A stretch of 64,000 bases of DNA from GW2011-AR15 sp964428335 (GTDB lineage Archaea; Nanobdellota; Nanobdellia; Woesearchaeales; GW2011-AR15), in contig CAYRXW010000001.1 of assembly GCA_964428335.1 (NCBI GenBank), positions 268,449-332,448 on the forward strand, in the 5' to 3' direction. The position numbers and the translations under genes were made by a program. Below are positions 1-7,455 of this stretch, in pieces. Numbering within the stretch: the first letter of the stretch is position 1; every line of letters begins with the position of its first letter. The notes under the pieces are model-generated. The model was not told the origin of the DNA. It worked only from the letters and a program-made list of their open reading frames with translations, and ran no database searches.

Positions 1-2
1 AT

Positions 3-188
3 TACGCAGGGAAAGTTGTTTTTTCAGAGATATACAGGGTTTTCAAAGGAGAGATAAAAAACGATATAATGGAATATGAATTCGGGGAATTCACAAAAAA
101 AGGCGGAAGCAGGAAACTTAGGGAATTTGAATCTAACCTATTCAAGCTTGAGAGAAAAATAGCGCATGAATTAAAGAAACTAAAGTAA
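3..188 (+). CDS. 3' end of an unidentified protein (partial)
   Basis: An open frame enters from the left edge and ends at the TAA at 186-188, giving about 61 C-terminal residues. The tail is highly charged and probably helical, ending in ELKKLK. No domain can be recognised from this fragment. It converges with the next gene, which lies on the opposite strand 13 nt away. The reading frame is chosen because it is the only one open over the whole stretch. Confidence 0.5.
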   Translation, partial: YAGKVVFSEIYRVFKGEIKNDIMEYEFGEFTKKGGSRKLREFESNLFKLERKIAHELKKLK

Positions 189-201
189 ACTATATATTAT
201 T

Positions 202-1110
202 CTACTCCTGGATTGTTTTTATCAGCTCTACTTTAAAATTCCTTCCAAACTTTTCTCTCACTATTATCTTCTTGTATTCAAGGTTGCTTAGCACAGCAGA
301 AACTTTTGACTTTGACCAGTTAAGCTTTTGGACAATCTCTTTTTGCGACATCTTCATCTTATTTTCCTTTAGAATATTTATTACAGCTTTTTCATCAGGG
401 TTCAGAAGTGAGGAAGGTATGACTTCAGATATTTTTGGGGAATGGAACTTCTTATCCAGCAGCCTTCCAAAAAATACACCGGTTATAAGGAAGATAAATG
501 CTATCATCCACACAGCAGGCTCTTCAAGCTCGCTTTTTATCTCAGTAATCCCCAGGTTAGCATGCTCGTGCTCAAAAAACCTGATGAAATATCTTTTTGG
601 AAGAATCGGGGCTTCTTCATGCCAGGATATTATGATATTTTTCCCATCGCTGCTTATTTCGGACACAGGAACAATTGCAGGATCAATCTCATTTGCCTTT
701 ATCATATAGCCTGCAGGAATAAGGACATCATAATTTAGCATATTAGGGTTTTTTGGGAAATTCAAAGTCCTTGAAAAAACCAGCTCATTAAAGTTCCGTT
801 TGACAATCTCATTTACCTTAAAAGAAATTTCAAACCTGCATTCATTGCAGGAAAGAGGCACAAGTATGCTGCCATTTTTAGTATCAATATTTTTTCCATT
901 TAGTCTAGCTTCATCTGCAAACTGCGGAAGCGTAAAAAGAAACGAGCTCTTGGAATTATTTTTTAATGAAACCTGGATGATTTCGCTTATGGACTTATCA
1001 TTGTTTATTATGTCCCTGATTGAAATCTCGCTTATCTCATAAGACTGTGCAATAGGCACAATCAATGCAAACATTACGAACAATGGCAAAAAGCAATATA
1101 GTTTTTTCAT
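202..1110 (-). CDS. Membrane-anchored protein with C-terminal winged-helix domain
   Basis: About 302 residues. An N-terminal signal peptide (hydrophobic stretch FLPLFVMFALIVPIA) is followed by an extracytoplasmic region of roughly 170 residues, one membrane segment (WMIAFIFLITGVFFGRLL) and a C-terminal winged helix-turn-helix of MarR/TrmB type, including KMSQKEIVQKLNWSKSKVS. The layout matches archaeal membrane-bound regulators in which an outside sensor domain faces an inside DNA-binding domain. The outside ligand is unknown. ATG at 1110 is preferred; a GTG three codons upstream at 1119 is also in frame. The gene converges with the partial gene at the left edge and diverges from the Ca-binding repeat protein at 1266. 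A DNA-binding role is inferred from the fold only. Confidence 0.7.
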   Translation of the reverse strand: MKKLYCFLPLFVMFALIVPIAQSYEISEISIRDIINNDKSISEIIQVSLKNNSKSSFLFTLPQFADEARLNGKNIDTKNGSILVPLSCNECRFEISFKVNEIVKRNFNELVFSRTLNFPKNPNMLNYDVLIPAGYMIKANEIDPAIVPVSEISSDGKNIIISWHEEAPILPKRYFIRFFEHEHANLGITEIKSELEEPAVWMIAFIFLITGVFFGRLLDKKFHSPKISEVIPSSLLNPDEKAVINILKENKMKMSQKEIVQKLNWSKSKVSAVLSNLEYKKIIVREKFGRNFKVELIKTIQE

Positions 1111-1208
1111 TTTTTTCACATTTAGTTCTAAACCTTCTACTCTTTTGAATGGAGACTTTCAGGCTTTATAACCTTTTTGATTTATCCATTGTTCTGATGC
1201 TTTACAGA

Positions 1209-1259
1209 GATTCTTTATATAGGATCAAGAAAATCCATTCTAACCAGAAATGGAGGCAA
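1209..1259 (+). promoter_or_regulatory. Promoter and RBS for the acidic repeat protein
   Basis: A TATA-like box (CTTTATATAGG, about 1211-1221) lies some 45 nt before the ATG at 1266, and a good ribosome binding site (GGAGG) lies 10-15 nt before it. Both are read directly from the sequence. Confidence 0.5.
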
Positions 1260-1265
1260 TGAAAC

Positions 1266-1967
1266 ATGAATAAGAAAAATAAGATTATTGCAGCATTACT
1301 CTTGCTTTTAGTATTGGCTTCTTTTTTTAGCTTTGCAGCTGCTGAAACAGAAAATGAAGACGAAGATGATGATGACAATTGGGATCTAAGCGATGATTTT
1401 GAAGATGAGGATGAAGATGATGAAGATGACGACCAATATGAAAATGCTCAGGCTTTAAATCAGGATGAAGAGACAACATATATAGACGAAGTTGAAGTTC
1501 AGGATTGCGAGGAACTATTGGATGATTATACAAAAGAAGTAATTAACCTTTATAATGAGCAGCAGAAAGTTCTTGACCTGAGCAACAAAAAGATTGCAGA
1601 ATTAAAAGCTGAAAACTCAGCCTTGAAATCCAGGATTACTCAGTTTGAAACAGCGCTTTTGCCAACAGATAGCATATTAGATGACGATTCAGATGGGGTT
1701 TCAAATGAGCTAGACCAATATCCAGGAGAAGATGATTCAAGATATTCAGACAGTGATTCAGATGGAATGATGGATTTTGAAGACAAATATCCAGGTCAGA
1801 ATGATTTTGATTATGTTGACGAGGATAATGACGGCATAAAAGACAGTATCGATAGCGATACTGGAAAGAATACAGACAAGGACCATGACGGTATTGATGA
1901 CAGCGAAGACAATAAGGATAATAGGCCGGTTTATGTAAAAATGTTTGAATGGATTGGCATAAAATAA
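1266..1967 (+). CDS. Secreted acidic protein with thrombospondin type-3-like Ca-binding repeats
   Basis: The 233-residue product starts with a signal peptide (IIAALLLLLVLASFFSFAAA), then a run rich in Glu and Asp, a predicted coiled coil around residues 80-125 (NEQQKVLDLSNKKIAELKAE), and four or five DxDxDG-type loops (DDDSDGVSNELD, DSDSDGMMDFED, DEDNDGIKDSID, DKDHDGIDDSED). Such loops are the calcium-binding units of thrombospondin type-3 and related repeats in secreted proteins. No C-terminal membrane anchor is visible, so the protein is probably secreted or held at the surface by a partner. It stands alone, about 40 nt before the ferredoxin operon. Function beyond calcium-dependent structure is not known. 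Confidence 0.7.
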   Translation: MNKKNKIIAALLLLLVLASFFSFAAAETENEDEDDDDNWDLSDDFEDEDEDDEDDDQYENAQALNQDEETTYIDEVEVQDCEELLDDYTKEVINLYNEQQKVLDLSNKKIAELKAENSALKSRITQFETALLPTDSILDDDSDGVSNELDQYPGEDDSRYSDSDSDGMMDFEDKYPGQNDFDYVDEDNDGIKDSIDSDTGKNTDKDHDGIDDSEDNKDNRPVYVKMFEWIGIK

Positions 1968-2006
1968 ATAAACACATGTGTTAATTAATTAAATGGAGGA
2001 ATAAGA

Positions 2007-2240
2007 ATGAGCATAAAAATAATCTATGATAAAAAGGGATGCATAGGCGCCGGAGAATGCGAGGTTCTTTCAAAAGAATTCTGGAAAGTTGACAGCAGCG
2101 GAAAGGCTGTCCTGAAAGGAGCGGCACTAAATGAAAAAACAGGAAAATATGAGCTTGTCCTTGATGATTCATCAAAAAAGCTACAGGATCAGGTCTGCGG
2201 AAGCTGTCCTGTCGGCTGCATAAAGATAGAGAAGGCATGA
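2007..2240 (+). CDS. Single-cluster ferredoxin
   Basis: The 77-residue protein carries cysteines at 12, 18, 64, 67 and 71 in the pattern C-IGAGE-C ... CGSCPVGC. This resembles monocluster archaeal ferredoxins (C-x2-D/C-x2-C ... CP), but the fourth ligand position, residue 15, is Ala. Family knowledge suggests a [3Fe-4S] cluster, or a [4Fe-4S] cluster using another ligand; C64 or C71 are candidates. It is the first gene of an apparent operon and its stop overlaps the start of the flavin reductase (ATGA), so it is the likely electron partner of that reductase. A GGAGG ribosome binding site sits at about 1994-1999. Confidence 0.8.
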   Translation: MSIKIIYDKKGCIGAGECEVLSKEFWKVDSSGKAVLKGAALNEKTGKYELVLDDSSKKLQDQVCGSCPVGCIKIEKA

Positions 2241-2887
2241 ACAAGATGAAATGCACTTTAGTTAAGTCATTAATTATTACAGAAGAGGTCAGGAGCTTTT
2301 ATCTTAGGCTTGATGAGCCTTTTACTTTTGTTCCTGGCCAGTATGTGATGATCTCATTTACAGATAATGATGTAAAAAGGGCATTTTCCATAGTTGATTA
2401 TGACATTAAATCCAGAGAGTTGTGCCTGCTGATAAAAATCAACGGTGAACTGACAAAAAAGCTTTTCTCATCATCAATAGGGACAGAAATGAATCTTTTT
2501 GGACCTTACGGGAGATTCACGCTTCCAAAAGAAAACTTGCCTGTCATATTTATAGGAGGGGGAATCGGAATAACTCCACTGTACAATATGATGAAGAATG
2601 CAAAAGGAAGAAAGATGTGCCTTTACTACAGCTCAAGAACAAGGGAAGAGGTTCTTTTGCATAAAGAGCTAAAAACATTTGATACAAAATTTTTCCTTAC
2701 TAGGCAAAAGTCAGATGGATTTAGGGAAGGAAGGATAAGCGCCAAGATAATAAAGGAAGAGCAGAAGGATTTTTTAAAAAGCATTTTTTTCATCTGCGGT
2801 CCAGAAGAGATGATACAGGACATGAGAAAACAGCTTATCCTTGAAGGGATAAGTGAAGAAAATATCAGGAGCGAAAGTTTCAGCTAA
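2237..2887 (+). CDS. Ferredoxin-NAD(P)-reductase-type FAD oxidoreductase
   Basis: 216 residues with the FNR fold: an FAD-binding beta barrel with PGQYVMISF and the isoalloxazine motif KRAFSIVDY, then FGPYGRFTLP, then the NAD(P)-binding half with GGGIGITPLYNMM and the C-terminal CGPEEM. It has no cysteine cluster motif of its own, so it should use the ferredoxin encoded just upstream or pass electrons straight to a membrane partner. In NADPH oxidases and ferric reductases this module is fused to the bis-haem membrane domain; here that domain is the separate gene at 3716. The ATGA overlap with the ferredoxin gene argues for translational coupling. Confidence 0.8.
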   Translation: MNKMKCTLVKSLIITEEVRSFYLRLDEPFTFVPGQYVMISFTDNDVKRAFSIVDYDIKSRELCLLIKINGELTKKLFSSSIGTEMNLFGPYGRFTLPKENLPVIFIGGGIGITPLYNMMKNAKGRKMCLYYSSRTREEVLLHKELKTFDTKFFLTRQKSDGFREGRISAKIIKEEQKDFLKSIFFICGPEEMIQDMRKQLILEGISEENIRSESFS

Positions 2888-2897
2888 AAAAAGACAA

Positions 2898-3731
2898 ATG
2901 GCAAAAATTAATTTATTCGGTGGATATGCAGACATAATAATTTATGATATAGATCCAAACATCCAGGAGATGCTGCTTGAAGACATTACTAAAAAGGCAA
3001 AATCCCTTGAAAAAATATTCAATTTTTATGACAGGCAAAGCGAGCTTTCAATATTGAATTCAAAAAGGAAAATCAAAGCATCTGCGCACCTGGTAGAAGT
3101 GATGAAAAAATCAATAGCTTACTCAGTTATGACTAAAGGCAGTTACGATGTGACGAAAGGAAAGCAGATAACAGCACGCAAAAATGGGGAAAAAATACCA
3201 GAACTATCCTGCTCATTTAAAGACATAAAAATAACAGGGAACATGATTGAACTTTTGCATGATGACATCCTAATAGACCTTGGAAGCATAGCAAAGGGAT
3301 ACATCACAGACAGATTAGCTGAATACATGAAAGAGATTGGAATAGAATCTGCATATATGGATTCCAGGGGAGACCTGATCATATTCGGGGAGCATTCAGA
3401 AATAGTTGATATCCAGCACCCAAGGAACAAAAGAAGCACTATAGGATCTTTCATACTAAAGGATTGCGCTGTCGCGACCTCAGGCGACTATATGCAGCAC
3501 AACAAGACATTTTCAGAAAACCACATCCTTGGCTCAAAAGACATAATCTCTGCAACAGTAATCTCAGGTTCGCTTGCAGAAGCAGATGCACTGGCTACAT
3601 GCGCCATTGTATTAGGTACAAGTGAAGCGCCTAATTTTTTAATGAAAAACAATGCGAAAGCGTTTTTAATCGATAAAGACATGAATAAAACAGCAGTAAA
3701 CAGCAGTGAGGAAGAATGGACAAAAAATTGA
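2898..3731 (+). CDS. apbE: ApbE-like FAD:protein FMN transferase, no signal peptide
   Basis: About 277 residues. ApbE enzymes cleave FAD and attach FMN to a Thr or Ser of a partner protein. Hallmarks seen: LIDLGSIAKGYITDRLAEYM, then an SRGDLIIFG segment at the usual GGD position, and SLAEADALATCAIVLG near the C-terminus, the canonical metal/FAD region. The ATG at 2898, directly after the reductase stop, is preferred; an in-frame ATG at 2853 would overlap the reductase by 35 nt and add 15 basic residues. Bacterial ApbE proteins are usually lipoproteins on the outer face of the membrane, but this one has no signal peptide or lipobox, so it should act in the cytoplasm. Its target is probably in the same operon, but no standard flavinylation motif was found there. 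Confidence 0.75.
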   Translation: MAKINLFGGYADIIIYDIDPNIQEMLLEDITKKAKSLEKIFNFYDRQSELSILNSKRKIKASAHLVEVMKKSIAYSVMTKGSYDVTKGKQITARKNGEKIPELSCSFKDIKITGNMIELLHDDILIDLGSIAKGYITDRLAEYMKEIGIESAYMDSRGDLIIFGEHSEIVDIQHPRNKRSTIGSFILKDCAVATSGDYMQHNKTFSENHILGSKDIISATVISGSLAEADALATCAIVLGTSEAPNFLMKNNAKAFLIDKDMNKTAVNSSEEEWTKN

Positions 3732-4558
3732 TCGTGCTTACAATAATTACTATACCTGTTTATTTAGCACTCTCTTTCAATATAAGGGAGCAGGAGCTAA
3801 TCTGGCAGCTGACAAGGATATTCGGACTACTTTCTTTTATAGCTCTTTTTATCACAGTAATGCTTGGGGAGGTAAGGCTGATATCAAAAAACAAGGCAGA
3901 TTTTACCATATTTAAGTATCATACGCCTATAGCCATTTTTTCCACGTTCCTTGTATTCATCCATTTTCTGTCAGCAGTGATGGACAAGTATAAATGGGGG
4001 AAATACCTAAGCTTTACAGATTTCCTAGGCTTTAATTTCTCAGATAAATGGATGGTGCTCCTTTCACTAGGTACACTTGCATTTTACCTTATGTTAATAA
4101 TAGGCATGACTTCTGCAAAAAAAAGCATTCAGCTTCTTGGATTTAAAAAATGGAAGCTTGTGCATTTCTTCAGCTACCTGGCTTTTACAATAGCTTACAT
4201 ACACAGCATGAACCTTGGGACCGACCTGAAAACCTCAGTCCTTAGCACATTCCTCTCCCCATTATTTTTCTTATGCTACATCTCTTTCATCTCCATAATG
4301 ATCGTCAGGATCATAGGTGTAGGGTTCTATTCTGACCAGCTTGAAGTAAATATAACAGTGCTTTTCCTGATAATCCTCCTTTGCGGAAGCATATTTTTAG
4401 TCAATAGCGCATCAAAGACAGATGAGAAAATAATCTTATTAGAAAAAAAAGCGGCTAATGAAGAAACTTCAATAGTGTTCTACACTTCTGCCATAATGAA
4501 CATGACAGCAGGAAACAATGCTATAAAGAAAGAAATAGGTGATATAAAAAATGGGTAA
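3716..4558 (+). CDS. Ferric reductase/NADPH-oxidase-type bis-haem membrane protein
   Basis: 280 residues with about seven membrane segments. Histidines at 68 and 82 (HTPIAIFSTFLVFIH) and at 149 and 162 (HFFSYLAFTIAYIH) lie in two helices with 14- and 13-residue steps. That is the haem-ligand spacing of the NOX/ferric reductase superfamily, so two haems stacked across the membrane are expected. The flavin domain that normally follows is absent and is supplied by the separate gene at 2237. A 50-residue tail follows the last membrane helix. The start overlaps the ApbE gene by 16 nt. The inferred role is transfer of electrons from NAD(P)H or ferredoxin across the membrane to an unknown outside acceptor such as iron, oxygen or a flavoprotein. 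Confidence 0.8.
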   Translation: MDKKLIVLTIITIPVYLALSFNIREQELIWQLTRIFGLLSFIALFITVMLGEVRLISKNKADFTIFKYHTPIAIFSTFLVFIHFLSAVMDKYKWGKYLSFTDFLGFNFSDKWMVLLSLGTLAFYLMLIIGMTSAKKSIQLLGFKKWKLVHFFSYLAFTIAYIHSMNLGTDLKTSVLSTFLSPLFFLCYISFISIMIVRIIGVGFYSDQLEVNITVLFLIILLCGSIFLVNSASKTDEKIILLEKKAANEETSIVFYTSAIMNMTAGNNAIKKEIGDIKNG

Positions 4559-4964
4559 GATATTCAAGATAATAATTGCAGGCGGGATTTTTTCAATGAT
4601 AATTATGTATATGGTTTTCGGGCTGTATTTAAACTGGAAAAATGAGGAAAAAATACAGGCAATTGAAGCGCAGCTTATTTCAAAGCAGAGGAAAAAAGAT
4701 GAGCTGTACCTTGAATTGAAAAATGCAGAATATGTAAGAAAAAGCCTGCTAACTGAGCTTGCCCTTGAAAAAGAAAAAAAACGGCAAAGAGAGCTCATAA
4801 AAGAGCTTATGGCAATAGAGGCAGGCACTTCTGCAGATGCTGCAATAGTTTCCGCTTCAAAGCCATTGCCTACAATCTCAGGAACAAAAACTACAACAAC
4901 AAAAACAACTACAACAACTAAGCCTACAACAACAACCCCTAAAAAAAAGACAAGGGCTTCATAG
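4551..4964 (+). CDS. Membrane-anchored coiled-coil protein with Thr-rich tail
   Basis: 137 residues: a membrane segment near the N-terminus (IIIAGGIFSMIIMYMVFGLYL), a charged coiled coil (about residues 30-90), a short AGTSADAAIVSAS segment, and a threonine run mixed with lysine and proline at 111-130. The start overlaps the haem protein by 8 nt, so it is the last gene of the redox operon. A Thr-rich tail is typical of stalks on surface proteins. Residues 96-103 (DAAIVSAS) are loosely like the D-x-x-S-G-A-T motif modified by ApbE but lack the key G-A-T, so this protein is only a weak candidate for the flavin acceptor. Otherwise unknown. Confidence 0.6.
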   Translation: MGKIFKIIIAGGIFSMIIMYMVFGLYLNWKNEEKIQAIEAQLISKQRKKDELYLELKNAEYVRKSLLTELALEKEKKRQRELIKELMAIEAGTSADAAIVSASKPLPTISGTKTTTTKTTTTTKPTTTTPKKKTRAS

Positions 4965-5036
4965 AACTTTTATTTTTTTATCTTAATTTAATATTAAACA
5001 GAAATCTTATATAACCTCTAATTTTATCAAGTTAAA

Positions 5037-5615
5037 ATGAAAGAGAACCTAAAAGAGATTGCAGACGAGCTTGAAGAGGATATTAAAGAAGAAAGCAGGC
5101 TTATGCAGGTTTTCAAGAGGAGCTATGTCATAGTCATATCCTTGATCCTTGTTTTCCTGCTTTTGGCAAATACCAATATGGGATATCATCTTGTCTCATT
5201 GTTTTCAGGAAGGATTGTAAGCAGCTCAATGAATCCAGATTACACATTTGACTTGAAGCTTGGAGGAAAAGCATATTTTGAAAAGGAAACTTATGCAGAA
5301 CTGCTTCAGATGTATAAAGAAAACCAGAAACACGAGTTCAAGGCATGCCTGCTTGGAAAAAAAGAAGGAAAGGATTATTTTATCACAGGATTATATGTCC
5401 CGCGGATATATAATCAGGAAGTCTATTCAGTCACATCAGAGATGTGCAATGCAGATACGATCATCTCGCTTCACAGCCATCCTCCTCTAAGGTGCATCTT
5501 TTCAGAGCAGGACATCATAAGCTATAACAGGTTCAAGGAAAGAAACAAGAATGGGATAATAGGACTTATGTGCGGTGAAGAAAGGATAAGCTTTTTTGGA
5601 TATGAGAATGTATGA
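5037..5615 (+). CDS. Membrane-anchored JAMM/MPN-family metalloprotease
   Basis: 192 residues. A charged N-terminus (1-29) is followed by one membrane segment (VIVISLILVFLLLANTNMGY) and then an MPN domain. The JAMM zinc motif is complete: H146-S-H148, seven residues, S156, two residues, D159, with the upstream glutamate at E100 (HEFKACLLG). JAMM enzymes remove ubiquitin-like or sulphur-carrier proteins, usually in the cytosol. The positive residues before the membrane segment (FKR) put the catalytic domain outside, which is unusual. The gene is preceded by a TATA box (CTTATATAA near 5006) about 30 nt before the ATG, so the mRNA may be leaderless. No ubiquitin-like gene lies nearby. Confidence 0.75.
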   Translation: MKENLKEIADELEEDIKEESRLMQVFKRSYVIVISLILVFLLLANTNMGYHLVSLFSGRIVSSSMNPDYTFDLKLGGKAYFEKETYAELLQMYKENQKHEFKACLLGKKEGKDYFITGLYVPRIYNQEVYSVTSEMCNADTIISLHSHPPLRCIFSEQDIISYNRFKERNKNGIIGLMCGEERISFFGYENV

Positions 5616-5631
5616 TTTTTTCTAGGAGAGA

Positions 5632-5796
5632 TCAGGCTTTGATGCTTTTTGACTTCATCTCTTCTTCAAGCTTTTTTGGAAAGCCCGGTCGGCATTGGCA
5701 ATTATTATTATGTTCCATATGCCATTTAAGCCTTTCCTCAAAGCTTGGATTTTTTGGCATTTTATTCTTCAGGTGCCATTCCTTGTTTATTGACAT
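5632..5796 (-). CDS. Conserved small protein (54 residues, HxWH/CxCRP type)
   Basis: The minus strand encodes 54 residues beginning MSINKEWHLKNKMPKNPSFE and containing ERLKWHMEH, then NCQCRPGFPKKLEEEM. From general knowledge, short proteins with this MPKNP...RxKWHxEH...CxCRxxPxKL pattern recur in archaea and some bacteria; their function is unknown. The paired Trp-His and Cys-x-Cys residues suggest metal binding. It begins 24 nt after the stop of the lactate dehydrogenase gene on the same strand, so the two may be co-transcribed. Confidence 0.7.
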   Translation of the reverse strand: MSINKEWHLKNKMPKNPSFEERLKWHMEHNNNCQCRPGFPKKLEEEMKSKSIKA

Positions 5797-5820
5797 TCTC
5801 TAAATATTATGCTGAAATTA

Positions 5821-6741
5821 TCATTTAACCTGCTTCAGGAATTTCTTGATAACTGCTGCAGAATTTTTTAACTGCTTTTGTTCTTTCTTATCTAGCCTTA
5901 TCTTTATCTGCTCTTTTATCCCGCCTTTTGAAATCACGCATGGTATGCTTAGGCACACATTGTTTATTCCGTAATAATCAGAGACCAATGATGAGACAGG
6001 ATAGACCTTATGCTGGTCTGTAATTATTGTCCTTACAATATCCCTTACGACCAAGCCAATGGCATAATATGTTGCGCCTTTTGTATGGATGACTTCATAT
6101 GCAGCATTTTTGGTCTTATCAAACATCACATCAAGTTTCTTCTTGTCATATTTCTTGAAATCCTTCAAAGCAATCCCTGCAATATTGGCTGAGCTCCAGA
6201 CAGGGAATTCAGAATCTCCGTGCTCTCCTAAAATGTAGGCATGCACGCTTGTCGGGTTGATGTCATAATAATCTCCTAACAAATTCCTGAATCTTGCAGT
6301 ATCGAGTGTAGTTCCGGTACCAAAGACCCTGTGTTTTGGGAATTTTGACCATTTCATTGCAACATATGTCATTATATCCAATGGGTTTGAGACCATAAGG
6401 ATTATCCCATCTTTATTGTATTTGATAACCTCTGAAATTATGCCTTTCATTATTCCTGCATTTTTTTTTGTCAGATCTAATCTTGTCTCTCCTGGCTTTT
6501 GAGCTGCACCTGCAGTAATAATTATTATTTCAGCACCTTTGCAAAGCGAGTATGAATCTCCATAAGTGATTTTTGTTCTTGGAGTGAACAGGTTTCCATG
6601 GATGAGATCAAGGGCTTCGCCTTTTGCTTTCTCCTTATTCACATCAATCAACGTTATCTCAGAAGCAGCCCCGTCAATGAAGAGGGCATAAGCTGAAGTA
6701 GCACCTACAAAACCTGAACCGATTATTGCAACCTTACACAT
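5821..6741 (-). CDS. ldh: L-lactate dehydrogenase
   Basis: 306 residues of the lactate/malate dehydrogenase family. Seen: the NAD-binding start VAIIGSGFVGATSAYAL, the acidic residue after strand 2 (LIDVNKEKAKGEALDL), the substrate loop AAQKPGETRLDL with Gln81 at the specificity position (Gln marks lactate, Arg marks malate enzymes), SNPLDIMTYV, D147 and R150 (LDTARFR), and the catalytic histidine H174 in GEHGDSEFPVWS. It interconverts pyruvate and L-lactate with NAD(H), a fermentative sink for reductant. It sits upstream of the hydrogenase operon, on the other strand. GGTGG lies 5-9 nt before the ATG. Allosteric behaviour cannot be judged. Confidence 0.92.
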   Translation of the reverse strand: MCKVAIIGSGFVGATSAYALFIDGAASEITLIDVNKEKAKGEALDLIHGNLFTPRTKITYGDSYSLCKGAEIIIITAGAAQKPGETRLDLTKKNAGIMKGIISEVIKYNKDGIILMVSNPLDIMTYVAMKWSKFPKHRVFGTGTTLDTARFRNLLGDYYDINPTSVHAYILGEHGDSEFPVWSSANIAGIALKDFKKYDKKKLDVMFDKTKNAAYEVIHTKGATYYAIGLVVRDIVRTIITDQHKVYPVSSLVSDYYGINNVCLSIPCVISKGGIKEQIKIRLDKKEQKQLKNSAAVIKKFLKQVK

Positions 6742-6803
6742 GAATTACCACCTTTTTAGTTTCTTTTTTAAGGAAGCTGAGGTTTAAAAAGATTGTGATA
6801 GGG

Positions 6804-7319
6804 TCACTTGCTCATTAGTTTAGGCATCAGTTCATAGAGCATATCGGATGCAGTTTCAGCCTTGTTGTGGTAACCTAATGAATAGGCAAAATTTCTCAGG
6901 TACTTTAAGTCTGCAGCAGCAGCATCTGCCTTGTTCCTGAAAGGCTGCATAGCATGGTTAACAAGCCCGAAACTGAAACCTTTCCTTAGTTCAAACCGTC
7001 TTGCAGATTCATTATCAACATAAATGTTCTTGCCAGTTTCAGTCTTTATCCTATCACTAAATCCAGTAAGAAGGTGATATGCAAAATATATATGAGATAG
7101 TGCAGTATAGTTTGGGTCGCAGGCAGATATGCTGTAATCCCTAGTATCCATCTTGCACTCAGCATAAACTTCATTATATATGCAAAACAGCTCTTCTATC
7201 AAACCAGAGAAATTTTTCATATCTGAAAAACTGATGCCACTAAGCTTAGTAACTAGGTCTGACCATTTGCTTTCTACTTTCTGAGCTTTTAGCCTCTGCA
7301 CCAATGTCATTTCCTGCAT
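6804..7319 (-). CDS. Hypothetical helical protein
   Basis: 171 residues from the ATG at 7319, chosen because GGAGG lies 8 nt upstream; an in-frame ATG at 7361 would add 14 residues. The sequence is largely helical, without membrane segments or metal-binding clusters. It contains conserved-looking patches such as TRDYSISACDPNY and LSHIYFAYHLLTGFSDR. No family is recognised. It is divergent from the hydrogenase operon, with the intervening 136 nt holding the hydrogenase promoter. Confidence 0.6.
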   Translation of the reverse strand: MQEMTLVQRLKAQKVESKWSDLVTKLSGISFSDMKNFSGLIEELFCIYNEVYAECKMDTRDYSISACDPNYTALSHIYFAYHLLTGFSDRIKTETGKNIYVDNESARRFELRKGFSFGLVNHAMQPFRNKADAAAADLKYLRNFAYSLGYHNKAETASDMLYELMPKLMSK

Positions 7320-7387
7320 GTTGGCCTCCAGGAGAATCATTTTATATTTAAGGATTTGCACTAATTAATAATGATGTCAAATAGTCA

Positions 7388-7405
7388 TATTAACAATTGT
7401 TAATA
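7388..7405. promoter_or_regulatory. 18-bp perfect palindrome, candidate operator of the hydrogenase operon
   Basis: TATTAACAATTGTTAATA is a perfect 18-bp palindrome ending 4-5 nt before the TATA box of the hydrogenase operon, over the expected TFB recognition element. A dimeric regulator bound here would block or recruit TBP/TFB. The regulator is not identified. Confidence 0.55.
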
Positions 7406-7420
7406 GCGAAATATATAAAT
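7406..7420 (+). promoter_or_regulatory. BRE/TATA box of the hydrogenase operon
   Basis: GCGAAATATATAAAT has the purine-rich BRE followed by a strong TATA element (TATATAAA). Transcription should start about 25 nt downstream, near 7440, leaving a short leader with GGGTGG before the GTG start at 7456. Confidence 0.6.
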
Positions 7421-7455
7421 GCTAAAACCCATGAAAGTAAGAAAAGGGTGGATTA

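Noticed and set aside
5821..6741. Malate dehydrogenase as the identity of the LDH/MDH gene
   Set aside because: The specificity position is Gln81 (AAQKPGETR) rather than Arg, and GEHGDSEFPVWS is lactate dehydrogenase-like.
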